Part shown: in pieces, positions 17,754 through 28,423 of the stretch
How the letters are laid out: every line of letters starts with the position of its first letter
Position numbering within the stretch: the stretch's first letter is position 1
Assembly: GCA_016717165.1 (NCBI GenBank)
Contig: JADKGA010000002.1
Coordinates: forward strand, 868,001-932,000
DNA length: 64,000 nt
Source of the DNA: Candidatus Lutibacillus vidarii
GTDB taxonomy: Bacteria > Actinomycetota > Actinomycetes > Actinomycetales > Dermatophilaceae
Direction: 5' to 3'
The notes under the pieces: model-generated
The model's database searches: none
Seen by the model: only the letters and a program-made list of their open reading frames with translations
What the model was told of the DNA's origin: nothing
Program-made: the position numbers and the translations under genes

Positions 17754-18020
17754 GTGAGCCAGCTCGAGGTTCAGCTCGTCGACTCGGACGAGATCGTGTG
17801 GACCGGTGCCGCCCAGATGGTCCGGGCCCGCTCGATCGACGGCGACCTCGGCATCATGCCCGGGCACACGCCCCTGCTCGCCATCCTCGGCGAGGGCGAG
17901 GTTGTCGTGAAGGGCATCGACGCGGCCGGAGTGACCGTGACCGTGGACGGCGGCTTCCTCTCGGTGGACCGTGACCAGGTCCGCATTGTCGTCGACCGTG
18001 TCCTGACCCGCTCGGCCTGA
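17754..18020 (+). CDS. atpC: ATP synthase F1 subunit epsilon
   Basis: Regulatory/rotor subunit. 88 residues with the beta-sandwich core (MSQLEVQLVDSDEIVWTG through the GIMPGHTPLLAIL and GGFLSV motifs), lacking the C-terminal helical hairpin found in the about 130-residue enteric form, a truncation normal for many Actinobacteria. CGGAAAGG upstream favours GTG 17754; GTG 17751 is an alternative. Placed 205 bp after atpD. Confidence 0.95.
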   Translation: MSQLEVQLVDSDEIVWTGAAQMVRARSIDGDLGIMPGHTPLLAILGEGEVVVKGIDAAGVTVTVDGGFLSVDRDQVRIVVDRVLTRSA

Positions 18021-18030
18021 GGACTTTCCC

Positions 18031-18468
18031 GTGCCGGCCGCCCTCACCGTTCTGGAGGCGGTCCTTGCCGCAGTTGTCCTTGGCCTGCTCCTCGCCCTGC
18101 TGCTGACCTACGCCCGACGCCAGGCCATCACCCGGGGTCGGGCGGTCTTCCTCTGCGGGCTGCGCGAGAAGGGTGACGAGAAGTTCCAGCATGGGCTGGC
18201 CAGCCTGGACGGTGGTGCCCTCGCCTGGTTCCGGCTCAACGGGGTCTCGGTGCGCAGCACCCGCCGCTGGGACCGGCCGCGGCTCGAGTTCTCCGGAGCC
18301 TCCCCGATCAGCGCGCCCGAGCTGGCCTCGATCCTCTCCCACCCGCTGCTGGTGCGATGTCAGTACGAGAACGAGACCTTCGACCTCGCCCTCGGCGACG
18401 CGTCATACACGGCGCTGCGCTCGTGGGTGGAGTCCATGCCCCCCGGGCACAACGTCAACGTGGCCTGA
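18031..18468 (+). CDS. DUF2550 family membrane-anchored protein
   Basis: 145 residues with one N-terminal membrane segment (residues about 8-28) followed by a basic linker and a cytoplasmic beta-rich domain containing conserved Trp/Arg (WFRLNGVSVRSTRRW). This matches the DUF2550 family that follows atpC in many Actinobacteria (Rv1312 position). It begins 10 bases after atpC, so it belongs to the atp transcript. Function unknown. Confidence 0.85.
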   Translation: MPAALTVLEAVLAAVVLGLLLALLLTYARRQAITRGRAVFLCGLREKGDEKFQHGLASLDGGALAWFRLNGVSVRSTRRWDRPRLEFSGASPISAPELASILSHPLLVRCQYENETFDLALGDASYTALRSWVESMPPGHNVNVA

Positions 18469-18474
18469 GGTCGC

Positions 18475-19113
18475 TCAGCTCGTCGCCGCGCCCGGTGGTG
18501 TCGGAGCCTCCTCGCGGCCGCCCCCCGGCCGCCAGAGCACATCCCCGCCGGAGCCGAGGTTGGCGACCCGGGCCAGGACGAAGAGCAGGTCGGAGAGCCG
18601 GTTGAGGTAGGTCGCCGTCAACGGGTTCACGCCGCCGACGCCCCGCTCGTCGGCCGCCTGGTCGCCATACGCCTCCAGCGCTGCCCAGGTGGAGCGCTCG
18701 GCTCGCCTGACCACGGTCGTCGCCAGATGAAGGTATGCCGCCCCGGCGCTCCCGCCAGGGAGGATGAACGAGCGGAGCGGCTCCAGCTCGGCCAGATAGC
18801 GGTCACAGTCGGCCTCGAGGTCATCGACCCACGGCTGACGGACCCGCAGCGGCTCGTAGGCATAGCTGGTGCGCAGCGGGTTGCACAGGTCCGCCCCAAC
18901 GTCGAAGAGCTCGTTCTGCACCCGCAGCAGGGTCGCCCGGACGTCCTCGCGCAGTCCGCCGGCGGCCAGGGCGATGCCAAGGACCGAGTTCGCCTCGTTG
19001 GTGTCCGCATACGCCTGGAGTCGCGGGTCGGTCTTGGCAGTCCGGGAGAAGTCCCCCAGGGCCGTCGTGCCGTCATCTCCGGTGCGGGTGTAGATGCGGG
19101 TGAGGTTGACCAT
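18475..19113 (-). CDS. Cob(I)alamin adenosyltransferase, PduO type
   Basis: Transfers the adenosyl group of ATP to cob(I)alamin to form coenzyme B12. The N-terminal ATP-binding motif is present (RIYTRTGDDGTTALGD), as are the conserved RVQNELFDVGADL and RRAER (helix with ATP-contacting Arg) segments; 212 residues. It faces away from the downstream ethylmalonyl-CoA mutase gene but lies only about 550 bp from it, and the window encodes two AdoCbl-dependent mutase proteins that would use its product. Confidence 0.93.
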   Translation of the reverse strand: MVNLTRIYTRTGDDGTTALGDFSRTAKTDPRLQAYADTNEANSVLGIALAAGGLREDVRATLLRVQNELFDVGADLCNPLRTSYAYEPLRVRQPWVDDLEADCDRYLAELEPLRSFILPGGSAGAAYLHLATTVVRRAERSTWAALEAYGDQAADERGVGGVNPLTATYLNRLSDLLFVLARVANLGSGGDVLWRPGGGREEAPTPPGAATS

Positions 19114-19307
19114 GCGGCTAGCCTCTCACGGCGGACTGTCACCGCCGCCGGCGCGCACCGAGATCACACAAGCCTCACGAAGCAACAGCAGTCCCGCGTG
19201 TCGCGTGCGCCTCACCGAGCGCCAGAAGGTACTTTTCGGGCACAGGCAACCGAATGGTCGTCTGATGCGTCTGATGAGTAACCGGACCGACGCGAGGCAG
19301 GGGCGAC

Positions 19308-19631
19308 ATGGACACCGAGCAACGGGTTGTTCTCGAGGGGCGGATCGACTCCAGGACCGCCCCCGCGTACCGCGACGCCCTGACCTGTGCCATCGCCGAG
19401 GGCGTCGGCGCCCTGAGCGTCGACCTGTCCCGCGCCGAGATCGGCGACACCGCCGGGCTCGGCGTCATCATCGGTGCCTACGACCGGGCCCGCCGCCACG
19501 GCCGGGTGCTCGTCGTCGATGCGATGTCGCCTCGGGTGGCCCGGATCCTGCACGTCTCCCGCCTCGAGCGGATCCTCCTGCCGAGGACGCAGAGCCCCCG
19601 CCAACGCACTGTGTCAGCCGTCACCGCGTAA
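19308..19631 (+). CDS. STAS-domain protein, anti-sigma-factor antagonist-like
   Basis: A stand-alone STAS domain of 107 residues. The phosphorylatable Ser/Thr of anti-anti-sigma factors corresponds to T48 in the IGDTAGLGVI motif (usually DSAGLG), so partner-switching control by an anti-sigma kinase is plausible. No kinase or sigma factor gene is adjacent. It lies just upstream of the ecm gene in the same orientation, but ecm appears to have its own promoter. Confidence 0.8.
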   Translation: MDTEQRVVLEGRIDSRTAPAYRDALTCAIAEGVGALSVDLSRAEIGDTAGLGVIIGAYDRARRHGRVLVVDAMSPRVARILHVSRLERILLPRTQSPRQRTVSAVTA

Positions 19632-19660
19632 CTCCCTGCCCGCGCGCGGCGAGAGATAAG

Positions 19661-19672
19661 TACGGTCGACAT
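19661..19672 (+). promoter_or_regulatory. Candidate leaderless promoter for ecm
   Basis: TACGGT (19661-19666) is 6 bases from the ATG at 19673, so the transcript would start at the initiation codon. There is no Shine-Dalgarno between them and no obvious -35. Confidence 0.45.
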
Positions 19673-21724
<2,052 letters not shown>

Positions 21725-21734
21725 CCCGCCGGGC

Positions 21735-23264
21735 CTAGTCGGAGACGCCCGTGGCCGCTTCGCGGCGCGGGTCGGCTGCGGCGCGTAGGCTGCCGTCCGC
21801 CCCGCGCAGGGCCGCTCCGACGCCACCGAAGAACATCGACCGCTCACCGTGCTCGACCACGGGCAGGCCGCTCCATGCCGCGGCCCGAGCCAGGTCCGGG
21901 TCGTGCTCGTACTCGACCCGCGCCGAGCCGTCCGGCCGGATCGACAGGTGCAGCCGCGGCCGGTCGATGGCCTCCTGGAGGTCCAGGCCCATGAGGCAGT
22001 GCCGGACGAGCACCTGGGACAAGGCCGTGGTGATCCGGTCCGCGCCGGGGGAACCGATCGCCATGAGCTCACCGTTGGGCCCACGCCCCACGGTGGGCGC
22101 CATGTTCGAGGCCAGCCGCGTGCCCGGGCGCAGCGCATGCAGCCCGAGCTTGTTCAGCTCCGGCTCGCCGAGACAGTTGTTCATCATCAGCCCGGTCCCC
22201 GGCACGGTCGCCCCCGAGCCATAGCCGGACGAGGCCGTGATCGCGCAGCCGGTGCCAAAGGAGTCGACGACCGAGACATTGGCCGTCGAGGACGACGTCG
22301 GCAGGCCGGCGAGCCCATGCCGCTCGACGGTTTCGAGCAGGGCGTAGCCGTCCTCCTCGAGGTCGGTGGAGTGGTCGTGGACGTGGAAGCGGTACTCCAG
22401 GACGTGCCGCTGCACCTCGAGGACGTCCCGCCAGGTGCGGTCGGGCCGCCGGGCCAGCTCGCCGAGCATGACGGCCAGCACCGGCCCCCCGATCGACGGC
22501 GGCGGGTTCGTTGCGAAGTCCCAACCGGCCAGCGAGGTGCGCAGGGCCGAGCGGATCTGCGGCCGGTACTCCGCGAGATCCGCGGCGGTGATGAGCCCGT
22601 CCCGAGCGGCCATGTCCGCCGCGATGAGCTCGGCGAGCGCCCCCGTGTAGACCGTCTGCGCCCCCTCCCGCCCGATGAGCTCGAGCGCGTCTGCTAGGGC
22701 CGGGTCGCGCATCACCTCTCCCGCACCGACGACCGTGCCGTCGCTGCGGTGGACGAAGGCGCGGGTCTGGTCGTCCCAGCCGAAGACCGAGTCGTGCGTC
22801 AGAGCCAGGTATGACGCGGCTGCGCCGCCGAGCCGGTACCCGTTCCGGGCGGCCTCGACCGCCGGAGCCATGAGCTCGGCCCACGGGACCGCACCGTGTC
22901 GCTGGTGCGCCAGACCCATCGCCGCGAAGGTCCCCGGGGTCCCGACCGAGCCGTGGCCGGCATACAAGGTGACGCCGCCACCGTAGGAGGTGACGATCTG
23001 GCGTACCCCCTGACCGAACCGGTGCGGCGGCTGACCCCGCCCGGGCATCTCGACATTGCCGTCGATGACCTCGGGGGTGCCGTGGGCGGGCCAGATGGTG
23101 ACGAAGGCGCCGCCGAGGGCGCTGACGACACCAGGCTCGGTGGCCATCGCGACGGTGATGGCGGCGATCGCCGCATCGACCGCGGTGCCGCCGGCGGCAG
23201 CGATGCGCAGACCGGCGTCGACGGCCGGCGCGCTCGTTGCGGCAACGGCGACTCGTGCGCTCAC
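21735..23264 (-). CDS. Gamma-glutamyltransferase family protein (cytoplasmic)
   Basis: Ntn-hydrolase that cleaves gamma-glutamyl bonds or related amides. The N-terminal region VSARVAVAATSAPAVDAG has no signal peptide, unlike classical periplasmic GGT. The autoprocessing nucleophile is T327 in SSSTANVSVVDS, aligned with the TTHYSVVD motif of E. coli GGT; LASNMAPTV and CLGEPELN are also present. I chose GTG 23264 because the open frame upstream is not family-like. 509 residues. It is the third gene of a minus-strand set with nucS and an NAD-dependent epimerase. Substrate unknown. Confidence 0.87.
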   Translation of the reverse strand: MSARVAVAATSAPAVDAGLRIAAAGGTAVDAAIAAITVAMATEPGVVSALGGAFVTIWPAHGTPEVIDGNVEMPGRGQPPHRFGQGVRQIVTSYGGGVTLYAGHGSVGTPGTFAAMGLAHQRHGAVPWAELMAPAVEAARNGYRLGGAAASYLALTHDSVFGWDDQTRAFVHRSDGTVVGAGEVMRDPALADALELIGREGAQTVYTGALAELIAADMAARDGLITAADLAEYRPQIRSALRTSLAGWDFATNPPPSIGGPVLAVMLGELARRPDRTWRDVLEVQRHVLEYRFHVHDHSTDLEEDGYALLETVERHGLAGLPTSSSTANVSVVDSFGTGCAITASSGYGSGATVPGTGLMMNNCLGEPELNKLGLHALRPGTRLASNMAPTVGRGPNGELMAIGSPGADRITTALSQVLVRHCLMGLDLQEAIDRPRLHLSIRPDGSARVEYEHDPDLARAAAWSGLPVVEHGERSMFFGGVGAALRGADGSLRAAADPRREAATGVSD

Positions 23265-23322
23265 CCGGCCGATTGTGTCAAAGCAGGGATGACGGCGCAG
23301 TCGCCGTCTCAGTTCGGCGGAC

Positions 23323-24018
23323 TCAGAACAGCCGACCGGCGGTGTCGTCCAGGCCGCGCAGCGCCGCATAGTCGAGGGTGACGCAGCGGATGCCGCGGTC
23401 CTCGGCGAGGGTGCGGGCCTGAGGCTTGATCTCCTGCGCGGCGAAGACGCCGGTGACCGGGGCAAGGTGCGGGTCGCGGTTGAGCAGGTCGAGATAGCGG
23501 GTCAGCTGCTCGACGCCGTCGATCTCGCCGCGCCGCTTGATCTCGACGGCGACGCTGACCCCCGCGGCGTCCTTCGCCAGCAGGTCCACCGGCCCGATCG
23601 CCGTCATGTACTCGCGGCGCACCAGGGAGTAGCCCTCACCGAGGGTCGAGATGTGCTCGGCGAGCAGCGCCTGCAGGTGGGCCTCGACACCGTCCTTGAC
23701 CAGGCCCGGGTCGACTCCCAGCTCGTGCTCGGTGTCGTGGTGGACCTCGTGGAGCAGCACCCGGAGCCGGTCGTCGGACTTGAGGTGGCTGACGTCCCAC
23801 ACGGCCACCACCCCAGTGGCGGCCTCCTCGTCGTCGGGAGCCCGTTCGGCCAGCGCGCACGGCGGCGACATCCAGTTGAGCGGCTTGTACGAGCCGCCGT
23901 CGGAGTGGATGAGCACCGAGCCGTCGGCCTTGACGACGAGGAGTCGTCGGGCCAGCGGGAGGTGGGCAGTGAGGCGACCGTCGTAGTCGACGCTGCACGT
24001 GGCGATGACGAGGCGCAC
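23323..24018 (-). CDS. nucS: Mismatch-specific endonuclease NucS/EndoMS
   Basis: Single enzyme of the non-canonical mismatch repair pathway in Actinobacteria, which lack MutS/MutL; cuts both strands at G:T, G:G and T:T mismatches when clamped by the sliding clamp. The N-terminal beta domain (MRLVIATCSVDYDGRL) and C-terminal RecB-like nuclease with the DLLAKD..VAVEIKRRG active-site motif are both intact. GTG 24018 gives 231 residues, the usual size. It ends in GRLF, where actinobacterial NucS normally carries a short clamp-binding tail. Confidence 0.95.
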   Translation of the reverse strand: MRLVIATCSVDYDGRLTAHLPLARRLLVVKADGSVLIHSDGGSYKPLNWMSPPCALAERAPDDEEAATGVVAVWDVSHLKSDDRLRVLLHEVHHDTEHELGVDPGLVKDGVEAHLQALLAEHISTLGEGYSLVRREYMTAIGPVDLLAKDAAGVSVAVEIKRRGEIDGVEQLTRYLDLLNRDPHLAPVTGVFAAQEIKPQARTLAEDRGIRCVTLDYAALRGLDDTAGRLF

Positions 24019-24029
24019 GGTCGGGGAGC

Positions 24030-25034
24030 CTACCGGCTGCGCCAGGCGGCAATCAGGTCGAGCTCCTCCGCGTCGGTCAGCCCGGACGGGCGGGGCTTGT
24101 CGGCCGGTCGGTGCGACTCGTAGTCGAGGGCGTCCCGCAGGGTCGCCGCCAGCGGCCGCGGCGTCAGCCCCAGCGCCCGGCCGCGGGAACCCTCGTGCGC
24201 GGTGAACCCGAGCCACCCCGGGTCGTCGAGCCACAGCGGGAGCGAGCGCGGCCCCATGAACTCCTGGACGCCCTGCTCGGCCAGCCAGCCGGAGTCGACC
24301 GTGACAAGGGGACCGGTATGCCGCGCGACGCTCCGGGCGGTCGCCAGGTGCTCGCCCAGGGAGACGACATCCCCGACCGCGTTGACGACACCGGCGCAGC
24401 GGCGCTCGGCGGCGTCGACCAGCCAGCCGGCAAGGTCGCGGACGTCGATGAGCTGGGTCGGCAGGGTCGGGGAGTCGGGCACGAGCACCGCTCCGTCCGG
24501 ACCGCTCGGGTGGGCGAACCGCCACGGCCAGTAGCCGGAACGTCCCGTGTGGTCGTCCGGCCCGGCGATGAGACCGGATCGGGCGACCAGGCTGCGATCG
24601 GCGCCGAAGCCCTCCAGGACGTGGCGCTCGCAGGCGACCTTGGCGGCGCCATACTCGTCCATCCCGGTCATGAGGTCACCGGCGAGCGGGGCGAGGGTCG
24701 GCGCGGACTCGTCCTGACCGACCGTGGCGGGGTCGGCATACACACTGACGGTGGAGACGAAGACGTAATGGGCGGCGCGCGGAGCGAGCGCGGCGACCGC
24801 GCGCCGGACCTGGCCCGGCTGCCGGGCGACGTCGACGACGGCGTCCCACTGGTAGGGGAGCAGTGCGGCGAGCGCGTCCGGCCGGTCCCGGTCCGCGCGG
24901 ACCAGCCGTGCCCCCGCGGGCGCTTCTCCCGAGCTGCCCCGGGCGAGGCAGACGACCCGGTGACCCCGGGCCAGAGCGGCCGCGGCGACATACCGGCCAA
25001 GCCATGCGGTGCCCCCGAGGACGAGCAGATCCAT
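24030..25034 (-). CDS. NAD-dependent epimerase/dehydratase family protein (atypical SDR)
   Basis: 334-residue short-chain dehydrogenase/reductase-type protein. N-terminal nucleotide-binding loop GGTAWLGRYVA, strand VFVSTVSVYAD and a YGAAK catalytic motif are seen, together with the substrate-domain segment LIDVRDLAGWLVDAAE. The exact substrate cannot be read from sequence. Its stop is 12 bases from the nucS start, so the two are probably cotranscribed. Confidence 0.82.
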   Translation of the reverse strand: MDLLVLGGTAWLGRYVAAAALARGHRVVCLARGSSGEAPAGARLVRADRDRPDALAALLPYQWDAVVDVARQPGQVRRAVAALAPRAAHYVFVSTVSVYADPATVGQDESAPTLAPLAGDLMTGMDEYGAAKVACERHVLEGFGADRSLVARSGLIAGPDDHTGRSGYWPWRFAHPSGPDGAVLVPDSPTLPTQLIDVRDLAGWLVDAAERRCAGVVNAVGDVVSLGEHLATARSVARHTGPLVTVDSGWLAEQGVQEFMGPRSLPLWLDDPGWLGFTAHEGSRGRALGLTPRPLAATLRDALDYESHRPADKPRPSGLTDAEELDLIAAWRSR

Positions 25035-25075
25035 CGCCCCAGCAGACCACTGCGGGTGCCACGCACCAAGCCCCT

Positions 25076-25146
25076 TACGCTGACGGCGTACCCGAGCGTC
25101 AGTGTGACCACTCTCGCGTGCCCCCTGCCCTCGCGTGCCCCCTGCG
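25076..25146 (+). promoter_or_regulatory. Promoter/operator candidate and direct repeat before hbd
   Basis: TACGCT (25076-25081) is a possible -10 box and overlaps an inverted repeat CTGACG-N11-CGTCAG (25080-25102) that could bind a repressor. It is followed by two tandem copies of a 17-bp unit beginning CTCGCGTGCCCCCTGC (25113-25129 and 25130-25146). The region lies between the divergent epimerase and hbd genes. Confidence 0.4.
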
Positions 25147-25165
25147 GTGCTGGGAGACTGCGGCT

Positions 25166-26938
25166 ATGTCGCGTGAGATCACCACGGTGGGCGTTGTCGG
25201 ACTGGGCACGATGGGTGCGGGCATCGTGGAGGTGCTGGCGAGAAATGGCGTTGATGTCGTCGCCGTCGAGGTCGACGAGGACCGCGCCGCAGCCGGCAGG
25301 GAGCGCATCCAGCGCTCCACCGACCGGGCCGTCGCCCGGGGCAAGTTGAGTGCGGAGTCTCAGACAGAGCTGCTCGGCCGGGTCAAGGTCACCTCGTCCC
25401 TGGCCGAGCTCGCTGGCTGCCACCTCGTCATCGAGGCGGTTCCGGAGCGGCTCGACCTCAAGCGCAACCTCCTCGCCGAGATCGGCCGGATCGTCGCTCC
25501 GGACGCCATCGTCGCCACGAACACCTCGTCGCTGTCGGTCACCGACCTGTCGGTCGCCACGGACAACCCCAAGCGCGTCGTCGGGATGCACTTCTTCAAC
25601 CCCGCCCCGGTGCTGAAGTTCGTCGAGATCGTCCGCACCGTCGTCACCGATGACGCGGTCGTCGACGATGCCAAGGCCCTGGCCGAGCGACTGGACAAGC
25701 AGCCCGTGGTCATCGGCGACAAGGCCGGCTTCATCGCCAATGCGCTGCTCTTCGGCTACCTCAACCATGCCGTATCGATGTACGAGAACAAGTACGCCTC
25801 CCGCGAGGACATCGACGCGGCCATGCGACTTGGCTGCGGCTACCCGATGGGCCCGCTTGCGCTGATGGACCTCATCGGCCTCGACACCGCGTACGAGATC
25901 CTCGACACGATGTACCACCAGGGCCGCGACCGGCTGCACGCCCCCAGGCCGGTCATCAAGCAGCTCGTCACGGCCGGCCTCACCGGGCGCAAGTCCGGCA
26001 AGGGCTTCTACTCGTATGCCGCGCCGGGCTCCTCGGAGGTCGTCGCCGACGCGCTGACGCCGGCCGCCGGCGCTGGTGGCGCCTCGCTGCGCCCGATCGC
26101 CAAGGTCGGTGTCGTGGGGTCGGGGACCATGGCGACCGGCATCGTTGAGGTCTTCGCCCGCTCCGGCTATGACGTCGTCTATGTCGCCCGCTCCCAGGAG
26201 AAGGCCGACGGCGTGCGGGCCTCGATCGAGAAGTCCCAGGCCAAGGCCCTCGAACGCGGCAAGACCACGGCGGAGGCGCGCGACGCCACCCTGGCCCGGC
26301 TCACCGGATCCGCCTCGATCGAGGACCTCAAGGATGTCGACATCGTCGTCGAGGCGATCGCCGAGGACCTTGCGGTCAAGCAGGCGACCTTCGCCGCGCT
26401 GGACTCGATCTGCAAGCCCGGCGCCATCCTCGCCACGACGACCTCGTCGCTGCCGGTCATCCAGTGCGCGACGGCGACCTCGCGCCCGCAGGATGTCATC
26501 GGTATGCACTTCTTCAACCCGGCCGCGATCATGCGCCTCGTCGAGGTCGTCTCGACGGTGTCGACCTCCGCCGATGTCACCGACACCGTGGTCGACCTCT
26601 GCGCCAAGATCGGCAAGCACCCGGTGCGCTGTGGTGACCGGTCCGGCTTCATCGTCAACGCGCTGCTCTTCCCCTACCTCAACGACGCGATCAAGATGCT
26701 CGAGGCGCACTACGCGACCGCCGACGAGATCGACACCGCGATGAAGACCGGCTGTGGCCTGCCGATGGGGCCCTTCGAGCTGCTCGACGTCGTCGGGCTC
26801 GACGTCTCCTTGGCGATCCAGCGCGAGCTGTACATGGAGTTCCGCGAGCCCGGCTTCGCCCCGGCTCCGCTGCTCGAGCAGCTCGTCAAGGCCGGCTACC
26901 TCGGGCGGAAGACGAAGCGGGGCTTCCGGGTCTACTGA
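25166..26938 (+). CDS. Tandem-fused 3-hydroxybutyryl-CoA dehydrogenase
   Basis: NAD(P)-dependent 3-hydroxyacyl-CoA dehydrogenase present twice in one 590-residue chain; single-copy HBD is about 285 residues. Half 1 (1-about 290) has GVVGLGTMGAGIVEVL, GMHFFNPAP (H142) and the helical C-terminal domain GYPMGPLALMDLIGLD. Half 2 (from about 312) has GVVGSGTMATGIVEVF, GMHFFNPAA (H448) and GLPMGPFELLDVVGLD. Both keep nucleotide-binding loops and the catalytic His, so both may be active. In the ethylmalonyl-CoA pathway this step interconverts acetoacetyl-CoA and 3-hydroxybutyryl-CoA. ATG 25166 is the first start that gives the N-terminal strand. Confidence 0.92.
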   Translation: MSREITTVGVVGLGTMGAGIVEVLARNGVDVVAVEVDEDRAAAGRERIQRSTDRAVARGKLSAESQTELLGRVKVTSSLAELAGCHLVIEAVPERLDLKRNLLAEIGRIVAPDAIVATNTSSLSVTDLSVATDNPKRVVGMHFFNPAPVLKFVEIVRTVVTDDAVVDDAKALAERLDKQPVVIGDKAGFIANALLFGYLNHAVSMYENKYASREDIDAAMRLGCGYPMGPLALMDLIGLDTAYEILDTMYHQGRDRLHAPRPVIKQLVTAGLTGRKSGKGFYSYAAPGSSEVVADALTPAAGAGGASLRPIAKVGVVGSGTMATGIVEVFARSGYDVVYVARSQEKADGVRASIEKSQAKALERGKTTAEARDATLARLTGSASIEDLKDVDIVVEAIAEDLAVKQATFAALDSICKPGAILATTTSSLPVIQCATATSRPQDVIGMHFFNPAAIMRLVEVVSTVSTSADVTDTVVDLCAKIGKHPVRCGDRSGFIVNALLFPYLNDAIKMLEAHYATADEIDTAMKTGCGLPMGPFELLDVVGLDVSLAIQRELYMEFREPGFAPAPLLEQLVKAGYLGRKTKRGFRVY

Positions 26939-27022
26939 CCGGGCCGTCGTCGGGCCGGCGCGTCGGTTTCCGCGCGCCGCCGTGGGGCGCGCCGCTCAGC
27001 GTCTGGTGCGACATACGTCACA

Positions 27023-28090
27023 ATGGTCGTCATGGCCTTTGCAGCGGGGACAGATAGCCTCGTCGCGCCCGCGAGGGGCGCGACGAAGGCCCCGCCGTCC
27101 GATCTGGACCCCGAGGTGCCCGCGCGGGAGGCCTTCAAGCGGACCGCCCTGGCGTGCCTAGCGCACGCACAGGCCAATGTCGGGCTGGTCCAGGCGCACG
27201 GTGACCACGAGGGGCTGCACCAGTTCCGGGTGGCCTTCCGGCGGCTGCGCTCCCTCCTTTCGCTCTTTCGCGAGGTATGCCGGGACGACCCCGAGGCGAT
27301 GGCGATCAAGGCGCGGCTGCGGGCGATGACGGTGTTGCTCGGGCCCGCTCGGGATCTCGACGTCTTCCTCGAGGGCCACCCAGAGCTGGCCGAGGACGAC
27401 CGGGCCAGGGTCGAGTACCACCGGGTCGCGGCCTATGCCGAGATCGAGGAGTTCCTCGGGGGTCCGGTCTGGCCGCAGCTGCTCGCCGACCTGGACCGCT
27501 GGCTGGAGTCCGGCGCGGCCGTGCTCGCCCTGTCGACCGAGCCCGGCTCCGGTCACGCCGTCGTGGTGCGGGCGCTCTCGCGGCGTCGCGCGCGGATCAT
27601 CCACGGGGGAGCCGATCTCACCTCGTTGACCGCGGAAGAGCGGCACCGGGTGCGGATCGAGGCGAAGAAGCTGCGCTATGGCTGCCAGTTCTTCGGGTCG
27701 ATGTGGCCTGCGGACGCCGACCGGGTGGCCACGCTGGAGAAGCGTCTGGGCCGGCTCCAGGACTCCCTGGGGTCGCTCAACGACCGAGCGACCTGGGAGC
27801 AGCTGCGGGTCAGGTGCGGGCTCGAGCACGTCGAGCCGCCGGAGGTCGACGAGGACGGGCTGCTTTGTGAGGCCCAGGACTACGTGGCGCGGATCGAGCA
27901 TTCCCGGCCGTTCTGGGTGCCCCGCCCGCCCGCTCTCAGTCCCTTCGAGGCGGTGCGCCGGTGGGCCGAGCCGGTGGCCCGCGCCGGTGCGGTTGCTGTC
28001 CGGGTCGGCTCGGCGGCGGCCCAGCTCGGTGGTGGGGCGGCCCGCTCGCTGGTCGGGGCCTTCCGCCGGCTCGTCGGCGGCCGCGGGTGA
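27023..28090 (+). CDS. CHAD domain-containing protein
   Basis: CHAD domains are alpha-helical, His- and Arg-rich, and bind inorganic polyphosphate. The diagnostic motifs are present: DHEGLHQFRVAFRRLRSLLSLF, RDLDVFLE and HRVRIEAKKLRYGCQFF. No CYTH phosphatase domain is fused or adjacent. 355 residues; ATG 27023 and ATG 27032 are both possible. The C-terminal about 60 residues are Arg/Ala-rich and likely helical. A role in polyphosphate granule biology is inferred from the domain only. Confidence 0.87.
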   Translation: MVVMAFAAGTDSLVAPARGATKAPPSDLDPEVPAREAFKRTALACLAHAQANVGLVQAHGDHEGLHQFRVAFRRLRSLLSLFREVCRDDPEAMAIKARLRAMTVLLGPARDLDVFLEGHPELAEDDRARVEYHRVAAYAEIEEFLGGPVWPQLLADLDRWLESGAAVLALSTEPGSGHAVVVRALSRRRARIIHGGADLTSLTAEERHRVRIEAKKLRYGCQFFGSMWPADADRVATLEKRLGRLQDSLGSLNDRATWEQLRVRCGLEHVEPPEVDEDGLLCEAQDYVARIEHSRPFWVPRPPALSPFEAVRRWAEPVARAGAVAVRVGSAAAQLGGGAARSLVGAFRRLVGGRG

Positions 28091-28126
28091 CCCGAGTGCC
28101 CGCACGCACCTGAGAGAATCGGCCCC

Positions 28127-28423
28127 ATGCCACGGGCCAACCGCAGGGCGGCGACACCGCGTCCCCTCGACCTCGGGCGCGCCCTCGGGGGTGCGGCGCG
28201 CCGCGAGCCGTATGCCGGTGGCGAGTGGTTCGTCCGACAGGTCTCCGGTGCGGACGGCGCCCGGACCTACCGGTGCCCCGGGTGCCAGCAGGAGCTGAGC
28301 GGCATACCTCACGTCGTGGTCTGGCCGGCCGACGGGCTGGGCGACCTGACCGACCGACGGCACTGGCACACGCCCTGCTGGCGCGAGCGGGCGACCCGGC
28401 CGCCGCTGGGGTCCTACCGATGA
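28127..28423 (+). CDS. Conserved actinobacterial small protein with Cys/His cluster
   Basis: 98 residues, basic N-terminus, then YRCPGCQQEL ... GIPHVVVWP ... RRHWHTPCW: four possible zinc ligands (CxxC, then His/His and Cys) suggest a small zinc-ribbon-like fold. I recognise the pattern as a widespread hypothetical family in Actinobacteria but know no function. GAGAAT 8 bases before the ATG may serve as a -10 box for a leaderless transcript. Its stop overlaps the next gene (ATGA). Confidence 0.75.
   Translation: MPRANRRAATPRPLDLGRALGGAARREPYAGGEWFVRQVSGADGARTYRCPGCQQELSGIPHVVVWPADGLGDLTDRRHWHTPCWRERATRPPLGSYR

Noticed and set aside
21735..23465. Longer gamma-glutamyltransferase with an extra 67 N-terminal residues
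   Set aside because: The extension is Arg/Ser/Pro-rich, has no signal peptide and overlaps the nucS coding region; GTG 23264 begins at the conserved strand.
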